Shown piece after piece: positions 49,651 through 63,185 of a stretch of 64,000 nt of DNA. This DNA is from Homalodisca vitripennis. Taxonomy: Eukaryota > Arthropoda > Insecta > Hemiptera > Cicadellidae. Each line of letters opens with the position of its first letter. Positions within the stretch are counted from its first letter, which is position 1. The stretch spans positions 1-64,000 of the forward strand of contig NW_025776794.1 in assembly GCF_021130785.1 (NCBI RefSeq), in the 5' to 3' direction. Below the pieces are notes generated by a model, which was given only the letters and a program-made list of their open reading frames with translations, was not told the origin of the DNA and searched no databases. Made by a program: the position numbers and the translations under genes.

Positions 49651-51239
49651 TTACTACCCTGGATTAGTTGATTTGCCTTACACGGAGATAGGCGATGGTT
49701 TATGCAAAAGACAAACCCCAGACTCTAAGGAACAGACACTACAGAATTCAATACACCGGTTAGGTATGAATGCTTGATGAACGTGACCTACATGCTCTAG
49801 TATTCTTGATCTAGTTCTATATAGATACAAGATAACACATATTTGACCTATAAAGATAAGGTTTAATTTTAAATTCCATAACGCAAGGCAGTGTTGTTTA
49901 ATAGTACAGAATCACACAGTTTTTCTACTTATAACTTGTACCGAAATGAGATAATAAATGTAAAACGGAGGGTAAACGTACGAAAGGCAGCTCAGAAAGT
50001 TAAACATTTTTATGGTTACTTTTTTATATTTATTTCAAAAATTTTTTTATATTAAATAAAATTATGACATTGCTTTAGCTAAGAAGTTATGTTTTATTAA
50101 ATTTTTTGTTTTACAATTTAACTTTTATTTGTCTACATTTTGTTAAAACAATTATTATCAGTAATAAATAAGGCAAAGTCAAGATACAACAGGAATCTAA
50201 ACTCAGGCTACATCGGTACAGCTTGCAAGGTTTTACTAGTGAGTCTTTGAGACGGAGCATAGTGGGACTGTCGCAAACCTGAATTAATACCTGACCTGAT
50301 TGATCGGACATACAAGAAATTTAGATTATCTTAGTCGAAACTCCTAAGTCAAAGTTACAGGAATAATAATAGATTTTAAACAGGAGTTAAATTTTTTACT
50401 ACAAAATACCAACGAGTTCATCATTTTCAAGGATTTTATAGCTTGTGAAAGTGGATTGATTGAAAAATTCATAGTTGTTATAACTCCCGAAATTGTACTG
50501 GACATATAGTGAATATTTAGTGTCAAATCGATTCCAATGACATCTTTTTATTGACCTAAAATCTTTGATTGATTTAACAATAAATTAAATATTATATATC
50601 CGTTAACTTAACCGGATTTTATGCGAAATCTTACCTCGAAGAATTGTATGCACAGTTACGATATACACACACGTATTATTCTACGGAGTAAATGTAAGTG
50701 TTACATTTGTGTAAAATAAATTATATCTCTTTGTATGTCTTTAGTTCTTGTAGTCATTCCTTCTCTTACCGATTTAGTGACTAATGCGTAAAAACATATC
50801 AAGTTTAAAACTAAACCCATGGAAGCATTAAAATATATCCTTCCCTTTTAGATAAGATTATTTGTCATTTTAATGTAGACCAACGCGTTAATTGAGCTGA
50901 TATTTTAAGCAGAAATGTTAAAATTCACTCTTTTTTTTCAGAATTTAAAGGATAACTAAAGTTACTTTAACCACCCTTTCATAACAAGACGTAAAGCTCT
51001 ATATACAAATACTTAAATGCAATTGAAGCTCTGCATTATTTAAAGATGTAAAAAAGTATTTTATATTTAATAATAACAGTTCTAAAAAGGTGGTAGAAAA
51101 TGTTAAATTTAATTTATTACACTTGGTAAATTTCATGTTACCAGAGCAATAAATAGTTATAATTATGACAATAAGATATCAATCAAATTTTGCACCACTA
51201 AAAATAAAACCAACCAAGAAGAACAACCAATAGTAGTCC

Positions 51240-51250
51240 CTATATATATT

Positions 51251-51303
<53 letters not shown>

Positions 51304-51325
51304 GATATACTGTATATATATATGT
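51240..51325. repeat. (TA)n tract
   Basis: A TA-rich run with a few C and G interruptions, ending in GATATACTGTATATATATATG. Confidence 0.9.
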
Positions 51326-51359
51326 CATTCTTTCCTTTTAACATAAAATTTTGCATTAA

Positions 51360-51681
51360 AAATTCCACAAGGCTAAGTATGGTTTACTAAGTCGGAGCAT
51401 TCATGGAATAGGGCTGTGGTATCAGTACTTGCGGTTACGAGGGAAGACCTACTCAGCCAGTAGTTCTGGTGATGTTATGGAGAGTTCAAATGAACACCAA
51501 GTCCAAAGTGGCGATCGTGGATTGGTGTATGACGTCGGACATTGGATCTGAGTTAAAGATGGTGTTGTTTCAAATCCCCTTGGTGACCGTTGTACATTTT
51601 ATCAGTACCGTTGGCCTTGAACTGTATCGCCTCTCCTCCTTATTCTGTTTTATCCTCGCACTAGCTAGTGGCCCATGAGGA
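51360..51681 (+). other. GC-richer island with two overlapping plus-strand open frames
   Basis: Frame 1 is open for 63 codons from 51360 (after a TAA) to the TGA at 51549-51551, with RGKTYSASSSGDVMESSNEH. Frame 2 is open from an ATG at 51469 to a TGA at 51676-51678. It encodes 69 residues with hydrophobic stretches (FQIPLVTVVHFISTVGLELY; LSSLFCFILALA). Neither matches a family I know. A GC-rich patch this size immediately after a TA tract suggests an inserted repeat. Frame 1 is more protein-like in composition, and it continues open for 22 further codons after its stop, so a pseudogene or transposon relic is possible. Confidence 0.2.
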
Positions 51682-52509
51682 TGTACATAATAAGGCTAAA
51701 CGGGGACATTTAAAAAACCACATGCGTCACAGAATAAGTTGAGAGATAAAGAAAAATCTAACAAACTTTGATACATGGGATTATACAAAGAACTTTGGGA
51801 TAACACAATCTCCAACCCCAGATCACAAGTTCGGGCAGCTGTTTAAGTAATTTTATGACGTTGTTTATAATTAATAGATATGTCATCAATTCATTTAAAT
51901 TCAGATTGAAAAGTGAAATAATAAACCTTGTTGTTCTAGGAAGTCCGAGTGTCATAGAAATGTTTGAAGGCACGTTGAATAAATCACCTGGAGGTTAGGG
52001 GTAGAGGGAGACTACAAACATACCTTGAGTCTCAATTCTCTAGTGACCTCAATATTTGTTTCAGAGTAAATCAGTAGTCAGTCAGTAACATAGAAAATAT
52101 ATTTCATACATAACAATGATTAGTTATGAAGTAAAAATTGTATAAAAATATAGAGATTACTAACAAAATCTAAACTCTGATATTAAGTCTTCATTTGTTT
52201 TAATAATGCGGATAACTTATTATTTAAATTTAATATATATTTCAACTAAAAATATGCAATAAGCAAAATTTTAACGTTCTTTATTATGTAGACCACTTAG
52301 AAACTCAAAACCTTATGTTTTAAAAATAATATTCAATAAATTCTAAGTAATGCATTACATATTAAAAACACGAATACTTTTGGTAAAATGAATTATATTA
52401 TTTACACTATGACTAATACAGATTTTATTTACTTTGATTATACCTACTTGATTTAGTATCTCTTTCAAAAGCATTATTCTTATTAACTATTACTGATTAG
52501 TTTAGTTAA

Positions 52510-53045
52510 ATAGTAAGAGGTTTACTTACCCTGTAGAAGTTTATTTGTTAAAAAGCCAAAAGCTCAGGCGAGAGAGACGAGCAGAATGATAAGTAAAGAG
52601 ATTTATAGCAGTGTTTTATAATACTGCCTACAAGCACACATGTTTGAAATTTTAATGTTAGTAGCAAGAGCTCCTTGTTTACCGTGCAGGAGTTTATTTA
52701 TTAAGGCGCCAAGGGCTCATGCAAGAAACAAGCAGAATGATAAGTTAAGATATTTATAGCAGTGTTTTATAATACTGCCAACAAGCACACATGTTTGAAA
52801 TTTTAATGATAGTAGCAAGAGCTCCTTGTTTACCGTGCAGGAGTTCATTTATTAAGGTGCCAAGGGCTCATGCAAGAGACGAGCAGAATGATAAGTTAAG
52901 GGATTCATAGCAGTGTTTTTATCACTATCCATTAGCGCCATTTTTGTGTAGTTAAATAGTAAGAGTTTTGTTTACCCTGCAGAAGTTTATGTGTTTATGG
53001 CATCAAAGGTTCAGATGGTAGGCGACCAGAATAGTTATTTGAAGA
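52510..53045 (+). repeat. four tandem units of about 145 bp within block B
   Basis: Unit starts fall at about 52516, 52662, 52814 and 52957. The second and third units are nearly identical (both AGCAAGAGCTCCTTGTTTAC), which suggests the extra unit relative to block A arose by duplication of that one. Confidence 0.8.
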
Positions 53046-54459
53046 TTTATAGCAGTGTTTTCTATAAATCTAGAAAATCGTATTTTACACTTGTAGAATA
53101 TTATTTTATTATATCTCCTATATTTCCAAAATAATAATGTTCAAAATGACATTTTTATAATTTCCTATTACAACAAACAATAATGTAGCTCATTACACAA
53201 GTCGTGAAAATAACTAAAAATTACAATATCTTTTTAAGACATTCTTTTTAATATTTTTTTTTTACGGTTACAAATTAAATGTTTATTTAAGAATGTTAAT
53301 TTAATTAATTTCAATGGATCATATTTTAATTGGAAACAGTTTTGTTATTGAAATATCCCTAAACTTTTAATTTATTATACCGATGCTACATTTATAAAGT
53401 CAAGGTGAAATTTAATCCCGCATTTCCTCGTTAGTTTCATCAAGAAAAATGTGAAAACTATGTGTTGTTATATTTGTTTAATAAAAATTAATCGTTATAG
53501 ATATTGTAAGTTCTTTTAACACTCGACTCGACTATTTAAGTTGGTAAACATGTGACACGGCTGATTGTTTTGCACCAAGTGTAAGTTATATTGAGTGGTA
53601 TAAACCAGCCAGAGGTGAACCCTTCTGGGTTTTTTTCCAACGCAGGAGCAGTACTGAAAACTTCATTTAACAATTAAGCCAAATAAACATGTTGAGTTCA
53701 AGAATCTGTGTGAAATACCTGGCGCCGGCCGTATTGAGTTTGTTCCAATCACTGCCCGTGACGCTTGACTTGACATTAATATGCATGAAACATTTCACCG
53801 ATCTATTTATAAGTGAATTACTAGCACAACAGCTGCACCTGAACTTTTGTTCCTTAAATTCTGTCCAGTCAAACTTAAATTATTTTAGATATTATGCAAA
53901 GTTTAATGTATACTAGTTTAATTATAATATATAGCATTTACGTTAATGTAAGATTAATTTCATTTCTATATTAGTTACGATTTAAACATTTGACTAGATT
54001 GTGTGATTTTGGAAATTTATAAGAAATATACTTCTGTAGCCAGTTGTATTTAAGTTTTAAAAACGAACTTAAATATAAGTGGAATTGGAAAAATTCTAAA
54101 TTTTGCGTTTAGTACAAGGCGCACAATAAAACTGAGAACTATTTTAATATAAATTTGATCGATTTTATAGATTTTAGAACTAAATAAACCTCAGTTAAGT
54201 TTTACTTGATTTTGTTAATCTTGTGAAGAGGCTTTTGTTTTTAATTGACAAGAGAGCATTTTATTTTCACGCATATGAATATTCACGCAAAATCAATTTC
54301 TCAATGTTATATAGCAATACGAAGCAAGTTAGATACTTAATATTATATTTGAATACTGAGCTTCCAAAGGTAAAAAAATGATTGTTAAACATAGATCATG
54401 AACAAGTTAAAGTACTAAAAATCTTTATAAAACTACAGCGCTAACCAATATACACTACT

Positions 54460-55240
54460 GAGTTTAAAAATATGAATGCTGAAAAAGTTAGGTACTCAAT
54501 ATTATATGGCAAAATTGGCCTAGCTGTAGTACACTAGGGAATGCTAAATAATAATACTGGACTAGCTAAAAACTCAATGTTATATAGCAAAATTGGCCTA
54601 GCTGTAGCACACTAGGGAATGCTAAATAATAATACTGGACTAGCTAAAAACTCAATGTTATATAGCAAAATTGGCCTAGCTGTAGTACACTAGGGAATGC
54701 TAAATAATAATACTTGACTAGCTAAAAACTCAATGTTATATAGCAAAATTGGCCTAGCTGTAGTACACTAGGGAATGCTAAATAATAATACTGGACTAGC
54801 TAAAAACTCAATGTTATATAGCAAAATTGGCCTAGCTGTAGTACACTAGGGAATGCTAAATAATAATACTGGACTAGCTAAAAAACTCAATGTTATATAG
54901 CAAAATTGGCCTAGCTGTAGTACACTAGGGAATGCTAAATAATAATACTGGACTAGCTAAAAACTCAATGTTATATAGGAAAAATTGGCCTAGCTGTAGT
55001 ACACTAGGGAATGCTAAATAATAATACTGGACTAGCTAAAAACTCAATGTTATATAGCAAAATTGGCCTAGCTGTAGTACACCAGGGAATGCTAAATAAT
55101 AATACTGGACTAGCTAAAAACTCAATGTTATATAGCAAAATTGGCTTAGCTGTAGTACACTAGGGAATGCTAAATAATAATACTGGACTAGCTAAAAACT
55201 CAATGTTATATAGCAAAATTATTCTAGCTGCGGTACACAA
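54460..55240 (+). repeat. 78-bp minisatellite, about ten units
   Basis: GGGAATGCTAAATAATAATA recurs with starts at 54537, 54615, 54693, 54771, 54849, 54928, 55007, 55085 and 55163. Spacings are 78 or 79 bases, and diverged half-units lie at either end. Interior units are nearly identical. The homologous place in block A (about 47625-47770) has only about two diverged units, so the expansion is specific to B and recent relative to the duplication. Confidence 0.97.
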
Positions 55241-55795
55241 CTGAGTGTTAATTATAAATGTTGCTTAAGGTAAGTCTACGTTGTACAGGAATAATGGGCT
55301 AACTAATGTACACAACTGATGGTTAAATATCAATGCTGGGCAAGGTAATTACTCCATTGTAATGTAGCAATAATGGGCTTGCCAATGTACACATTGTTAA
55401 CATTCAAAACACTACATGAAGATTCACATTACCAATATTTACACTTACTATAGAATAACATAAATGCCTGGGGTTATAAGTGTTGCTTATTATTTTAATC
55501 AGGTTGTATTTTTTAAATTTGCCTATTGAAATATTTGATGAGGTTTTAAACAGATACATGTTTGCAAAATGAGTAGGTAAGTTTATAAAAACATCACAAT
55601 ATAATAAGTAAACACGTTTGCTTAATTTCAATGAACACGTACCAATATTCAATTTAATTTATTTTAGTTATTACAATAACATGTGACACATGTATAAACC
55701 ACATTATGTTTGCAAGCCAGTGAACTATGAAAACAAAATTTAAAGTATCGTTTGCCAATTCTATTATCTGTAAGTCATAAGTAGGATCATAGATA

Positions 55796-57235
55796 TTAAT
55801 GTCATAATATTTTTTCATTACCTAAATTTCCAAATTTTTAAAGCTAGTATATATTTTGCATTTTATTTATTTTAAATTAAACTATTAAAAAGTAATATAA
55901 ATTTTATGATTTATTCCTACTTTATTATCATTTTATATCATTAAGTGAATATCTATATCATTTTAAGGTGTATTTTATTATTACAGCATATAATTAAAAA
56001 ACTAAACAGTAAGTGCTTTGCATATCCAGAGTTTTAAAAGTTCCTAATTTTATTAAGTTTTATACTAATCATTGATACCATGTTTATTCAAATACAATCA
56101 TATAATTTGGATAGAATGAATTTTTATCTCGTTATCTGGACACTATAGTTCAACAAGGTAGGAGTACATTACACCGAATGACAAAATTCGCTGAGCATGC
56201 ATTCAATACTTCAAGTCTATTGCTCTTTTCTTCCTCAAGATGTCCTGTTGGCCAACAAACAGAGAACAAAATTTACATCCGTTAGACAGACAAAAGATAA
56301 ATTAAGTAAGCTTACTAAAACCTAATAGTGATATGCTTTAATGAAGCTCAGCTAAATTCCATGACTGGTCATATGCCATAATAAAACTCCTATCTATTTA
56401 ATAATCAAGTTTTAAGGAAAATTTCATGTCTACAGGAAAATGTATCTAGAAATATCTTGCTAAATTAATTATACATTCACATTATTTGTGCATTGTGTTG
56501 GGTTTCATTGCACTCTTTAATAAAAGTGTATACAACATGTCACTAAAAGATTATGTTGGGGAAGTTAAGCTGCAATTGCTGTATATCATAGGTTAAATGT
56601 CATATGGTAGTTTGCAATTTGACTTAAAATATCTGACAATGATCAATGTAAAAACTAAAAATTTAAATAATTCATTGTATAATAATTATGCCTAATAAAA
56701 AGAGTACTGTTGGAATAATATTAGTAATAATAAAAATTGAACAAATTTGAAAAATTTTACTTTGAATTTAATTATAAATGCGGTCTTTTAGTCTTGTATC
56801 CTCACGGAATCGGTGATTCATTTTAACTTTATACGATATGACGGTTGATCTTGATCATGAATACTTTTATAAAAGAGCAATCTTGACAAAGGTACTCTGG
56901 GCAAACTACAGCGAGTGCAGTTTTCGTAAAAAGAAAACGTGTCACTGAGGTAAACAGGAGGGCTCTGGCTACATTTAGAATTTAGAGTTAATCTTATCCT
57001 CCTTGTCATCGTCAGCGTGGATAACAGAACAAGTTTGGGGAATTTGCGATGTAGAATAATGTGCATACATAGCCTGCATATCATATACAGAGCACAAGAA
57101 ACTATACGTATGCTCGCACTCACTAACAAAATGGAATAATCGAATCCTGTCTCTTATATGAATATAACAATTATGACAAGTTTTAATTCACCAATGGTAA
57201 CAAATTTAAAATTATTGGTGGTGGTTTTCTAGGTA
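55796..57235. other. 1.44-kb segment present only in block B
   Basis: Block A runs AAGTAGGATC|CAAAACGCAAAATG without interruption. Block B has AAGTAGGATC, then 1.44 kb, then CTAGGTA|AAAACGCAGAATG. This is an insertion in B or a deletion in A. A TAGG repeated at both junctions could be a remnant target-site duplication, but no terminal inverted repeats or poly-A tail are visible. It contains a 103-codon minus-strand frame (56818-57129) with a basic middle (MTRRIRLTLNSKC) and a polar C-terminus. The family is not recognised and no flanking signals support it as a gene. Confidence 0.6.
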
Positions 57236-57480
57236 AAAACGCAGAATGTTCAAGCTGGTTACATACATTATGAATTTAATAATATTTTTGTCAGTAAAGA
57301 GTATTTTTAGCTAAAGTATATTTAGCATATGTAATATTCAATACTAAAAAGTATAAATCCATAACGTAGTAGTGATAGGATAAAATACAAAAATAAAAAC
57401 CTGTTATAATAGTTCACAGGATTAACCCATTTTACCCTCTAAAAATAATTTACAATTTTGAATACATCGTTATTAGTATA

Positions 57481-60400
57481 TGAGTTAAGTTTTAAATATT
57501 TCTATAGGTAAGGAAGGATTGGATTTCATCACGAATATAGTAAAGTATGATATGTATTATTGCATATAAAAATTCCATAGTAAAAACAAGAAGAGTTTTG
57601 CGTTGTCTTATGAAAAGTTGAATTAGACAAATTCTTTTTATTTTATAACAGTTGAAATAAATCACTTATAGAATAAAAAGTTTAAGAAAACAATTAATTT
57701 TTATATTAAAATACACACACACGCTGTAATAGTTAAAAATTTAATCTATAAGCAGGCGTCACTTATTAAAAACACTAACGATGTAACTACAAATTATGTC
57801 GAAAAACAGTTTAATTATCTTATGCGTTTAAAAAATAAACTTTCCTTAGGCTTTTTGAAAAGTTACACAGCAGAAATCACTTGAGTGAAAGCACTTGAAG
57901 ATTGCTTATATTTCAAACAATAAACTACAACTGTTCCTTGAACGTCCCCTTGTTCTGAATATTAACGTGGATCATACATAGACATGTATGAGTTTTACGT
58001 GAAGTCTATTTGTTATAAGCTGCTGGTATATGAAATGGGTGACTCCTTAAAGTATTGTATTTTGTTGTATTTTTAATTTATTATTACTTAGTTACTTGTT
58101 ATACTATCGATTTTTCTGAGTTTTCTGTAAAGCAGTTTCTTACTGAGAGTCACTTAGAAATAATCGATTTTTATTTAATTGGTTAAGTAGTTTAAAAATT
58201 ACTAGTATTGATGTTGCCATAGTCAAAATATCTTATGTCGGAAATAACATTCCTTTAATAAGAATATCATAAAATGAAACATAATATAAGTAACATCATC
58301 GGAAAAATTATAGCGACGTATTCATCTGAAACTCATACTGTTTTCATGTCTATAAGTAGAAAAACTATTTTTAATTTTTATTTCAAAAGTAGTGTATTTG
58401 CGCAATTCTTAAAAAAAAAACTAGCATTATCTCTACGAAGTAGCTGCGATCATAGTTTGAAATAGCCGATGATCCAAGCATTAAAAAAAATACACAAAGG
58501 AAAAACTTTATTGAACCTAATGCTTAGTTAAGAGACAAGTTGAACGATAAGAAGAGTATGCCCAGACGATCTTGCTATAGATCTGGGGTGTTATACAAGG
58601 GTTAAATAAGTACATATGCTAGGTTTAACAAGGTATTTAAACCTATGGTCCTTAATGCTTGAAGGTCAACGCGTTCTCTACCTGCTTAGACCTGCCTACT
58701 CATGCATGAGATACGTGTGACGTTTTAATCTTTGAAAAAATAATCGCTTATTTTATACCTTTTAAAGGCTATATGATGGTTTATAAAAGGTTTATGCCAG
58801 ATAGTTGGATAGGTTCTCGTACTTTGTGCACTGCTCTTAACTGTAATATTAGATTAAGCTTTGTTACCTTATGAGCTTTTAAAAGCGTTATTTGGATCAT
58901 TTGTGATTTATAGTATGATTATAAGTATATTTAATGAATCACATTTACATTTAATATTTAATAGTTAAATTTTTTAATTTAGGTTTGGAGATAAATAGAG
59001 TAAAAATTTTATGGTTTTTATTTATTATGGCTAATTATTTGTATGATGTATCCATATTTCAATGTCAGTGTGATAATATTTGACCGAGACCGACTCCACA
59101 AGACACTGATCTGGGCATCAGTTTGACAGTTAATCTGTCTGTAACTCTCTATCTGCATATTTCATAAACTTCCCTTATTCCTTGATCGTTACTCTACCAC
59201 TGCTTCATACTTAGATGATGTATTCGTAGAATAACTTTATAGTAAATTCTCTTATTTTACATTTGTTTGTTATTATCATAAATTTATTCCCAATTACGAT
59301 ATACAAACGAAAATATTTGTAAAATTAAAGGTAATTATGTGTTTTCTTACTCACATTATTAAATACACTAAATTTAAACAATAGGAACGTAAAAATCTCG
59401 TTCCACAACTAGCGAAGTAACAAAGTTTATATATACTGTTACCGAACAAACATTACATTTTACTAATGTCTCTGATTTAATAATGAAATAGCTTTTAAAG
59501 ATTACTACTCGTTTGTATGATATATTTGACCAACAATAGAAAATATTAATGGCATAAAAAGATTTAACAAACAATTCCAAGTACAGCGATGATTCTTTGT
59601 ACAAAACCAATAACGTGCAATGAAGCGTGGTGTCATATATCTTCCTAACGTGCTTTGGACGATTTAACGGGGTGAATGTCAATATAGTTTTAAAAGTTTT
59701 ACTTTTTACCAACATTCTTCCACTAAATTTACAATTTCCCTGAATAGTCGTTTGTATGAAATATTATGCATAAAAGTAAATTTGGTCTATTTGTGAGTTT
59801 TCTTAAATAAACAGGAATTAATTCTTATGATTTCTACCACAAAAACTTATGTTGAGTTTAATTGTTTATTAGATTTGATAGAAACTACAGTAGCCAGAGT
59901 AAAGAATAAATAACTCTAGAGAGATCCAATAAATTAATTATTGGATTAATATTTTAGAGAAAGAGGTATAAAACAAACGATGAATAACTATATATTATAA
60001 ATCTAATAACTATCTTGAACTAACTTAACAGGACTGGAGATATACTACTGGCTTACTCAGCACCTATAATTTCATTACTCCAACGGTCGCCAACTTCTCA
60101 AAATATATATCCGCTTGCAGGTAGTTCCTCCACTGAATAATCCACTTCCTTCCAATAAATGTAACTGTAGCATAAATAATTTACCATTTCTAGTTATTTT
60201 GTTACCTGTTGAGGATTTACCAGGCAGTAACACATAAACTAATTAAACAATTCCCTAAACTAAAAAAGGATAAGCAGTAGTTTGTTTTGATAATAACTTC
60301 TTAAATGACATAAGTCCCAACTAAAAATTAAAAATCACAACTTATTCCTTAACCATTAGCTAGAAGTTACGTAACTTCAGAAGCATTGTGGTAAAAGTTA

Positions 60401-61261
60401 AATCCAGAAAGAGCAATAATACAGGACTACAGATTCGTATAATATTGCCTCAATAAACTCAGCTAACTTTCAACATTAAATGCACTCAAACATTACCTCG
60501 AACTGATTACACGAAAAATCTGAGTTTAATATTTAACACTTCTCACCTATTCGAAGGTCCAATATGAACTGTATAAAGCTAATATGGTTAGTTGCTGTAT
60601 ATACAATGTGCACTATTGGCTATACATATTAAAAAGAAAATTTCTTGTATACAATTTTCACATTCTAACGTCCTGCCTTTCATTGCTGAAGATCGCTGTA
60701 TAAAGGTTTCAGTGTGTCTTGAATGTGTAATTAATGGTGGTGAAAACTGTCGGTGGATTATAATATCAACTATAATTAGCTATTTACTAGTTATAAGTGA
60801 TAACAAGAACACGCTTATACCTTTAAAAAACAGTTTTAAATCATTATTAACTCTTATTTTATTCTCACACTATAACTAAACAGTTTTTAGTTACAAAATA
60901 TTGTAATTCTTTTAGGAACATAAAAAAATAATTGTTATGATGATCCTTAAAACCTTTACGTACTGTCTACGTAAATAAAAATATATAACATATTTATTAT
61001 TGTTATAAAAAAAAATTATTTAAGTAAGCTTAAATAAAATGTTCTTGAAAATAGCGAGTATCTTTGCACTTTCATAGACTTCCTAACTAATTCAAGTGCA
61101 TCACTTTAACAAATTGATCATGGAAGTTTCAAGTTTAATAAGAAACTTATTATAACTTCCTAACCCTATATATTTTCAATGATAAATAGTTGTATTACAT
61201 ATTTGAAAAGTTTCTCTTTATTTTTAACGAATTGATCAATATTTATACCATTTAACTCAGA

Positions 61262-61266
<5 letters not shown>
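57481..61266. other. AT-rich DNA with no gene seen
   Basis: Frames of 63, 113 and 95 codons (58274-58465 plus, 59374-59715 minus, 60592-60879 plus) have the Ile/Lys/Asn/Phe-rich composition of translated AT-rich DNA and no motifs. Confidence 0.5.

Positions 61267-61297
<31 letters not shown>
61267..61297. repeat. (TA)n microsatellite
   Basis: A short, clean TA run. Confidence 0.9.
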
Positions 61298-61302
<5 letters not shown>

Positions 61303-63185
61303 ATTTTTGTGCTGATTGGGAGTTATAGCTTGTTGCAAAAGTTTGAGATTAGATGGAACAAAATGGCATCAACTTTTATGCCTTCACTGATTTCAGTTTA
61401 ATCATATATCAACAACATGTTATGTTAGCGTATATATTCCGCTCATTAAACACTACTGAACTATATTAGGTGTGATCTCTGTGCACTAATTTAAATGTAA
61501 CTAAGTATACACCATGTTATAATTTTTACAATTAGAAACCAGGAAAATAGATACAATATAAAATAATGGAAGTGGTTATTTTGTCTCATTTGAAAGTGAA
61601 AGACTACCTATGTAGTTTTTACATCATAAAATTTATTTCAATCGTCACAACGGTACGTTTAGACCTTACGAAGAACTAATGGACCAAATCGAACTATTTA
61701 TAGGCTAATACATTTTTTAAATCATTAAGTCCTGATGATGGATTTAGTACAAAATTAGAAAAAATGTACAGTCGTTGCAAGAAAAAATTTCCATCCTAAT
61801 CTATTTACATAAGTGTAAATATATCTATACATACACGTTGAAAGAATTGTGAACCATTAAATATAAATACCAATGTATTTGGTTACGAAACGCGCCGAAT
61901 ATTAAAATAACCATTAGTATGAAAACATTTTATTGGAAAGAACACACATAAGACGCGAGCTGATACTCGTTATCAGATATTATCAGTTTATTTGCTGACT
62001 TCGACAAGTGTAGAACATTTATCAGTATTTGTGAAGCTATCCTACACTTGGTTCTGGTGGGCTATAAACTTCGGTATTACTAAACTTAAGATAATTTATA
62101 GCACCATTTCTATTAAGCTGGGAAGGATTTCAGTCCGTATCCTGTTTGCTGAGATTTTTCATTAATACTCGCTCGGTTTCCGTGGAATGAAATTTAAATG
62201 TATTTTAACTGTAGAAATCTAGAAACTATTCATGTATTATTTTAGTTCAGCTAATGCAAAAACTAGCTTATGGATATTTGTAGCGAGACTAATATTTCCT
62301 AAGGAAGTATGTAGAGGAATATAATAATAAACCGTGAAACGAAGTTTAAAAAGTGGCACATCAGCCGTCCAGTTTGCAGATAATCTCTATGGGTATTTGT
62401 ACACAATAGAAGTACGGTTTTCTATAGAAGACGCTTTAAAAACTTCTCGAAAGCGTTTAATCATTGCTACCTAGGAGAAAACATATAAAATAATTATGCA
62501 TAACTCGTATTATTATAAATGTTAGCATTTTATTATTATTTATGAGTTTTCTTTTAGTTCTAATTGTTTGTTTGATCATTAGAGCTCATTTATTATTTTT
62601 TTCAGATTATTACTTGCACTATATTAATTATTTTAATTAAAAATATTATTATTATTATGTCCATTGTTATTTTGATATAATTTATAAACGCGTATTCCAT
62701 AAATGAATGTTAAGTATCGATGATTATACTAACTGATATAAAAAGCCCTAGTCCGCTTATCGTACTCTACCCTTATATTTTCCTATACGCGTTCCCTATT
62801 GTTATTTTAATGAATACAGTGATTCATAACCGTACTATGTTTAGTAATCGGAATGGAACTGCTAATTGAGATAAATTAATAAATAAATACACCATCTATT
62901 AAAATTTGACAATACACACATAAAAAGTCTCGTACTTACAAATAAAATACAAATGATTTGTATTAAAATGTAGATTGTATTAAACACATTCTTATTTATG
63001 TCAGGGGTCTGACCTAATTTTGTCATTTATTATAGATGTGTAATACACCATATGTAAAATATTTCATTAAATTTTTTAGCTATAACACGGATAGTTTTCT
63101 CCTGTTAAATATAACGGAATGGTTATTTTAGAACACATGGTATACAGCTTAAAAGTTGTAATTTCATTTACGCAATCTTACGTAA
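61298..63185. other. AT-rich DNA with no gene seen
   Basis: An acceptor-like ATTTTTTTCAG ending at about 62604 leads only into low-complexity ATT repeats. TCCTGATGATGG at about 61730 resembles a common retroelement motif but stands alone. Confidence 0.5.

Larger units (their letters stand above)
52412..57480 (+). repeat. duplicated block B (about 5.1 kb)
   Basis: The second copy of block A, in direct orientation with starts 8.34 kb apart. Homology begins at TACAGATTTTATTTACTTTG in both, with unrelated flanks to the left. Compared with A it has one more 145-bp unit, lacks A's 44906-46365, has a large expansion of the 78-bp motif, and carries about 1.44 kb absent from A (55796-57235). The 75-codon plus-strand frame at 53689-53916 lies in a shared part but is broken in A, so it is not a conserved gene. 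Confidence 0.85.

Noticed and set aside
53689..53916. 75-codon frame in block B as a gene
   Set aside because: The homologous sequence in block A (about 46860-47080) is broken by indels and stops, so the frame is not conserved.
59374..59715. 113-codon minus-strand frame as a gene
   Set aside because: The amino-acid composition is that of translated AT-rich DNA (Ile, Lys, Tyr, Phe, Ser) with no motif, no signals and no GC rise.
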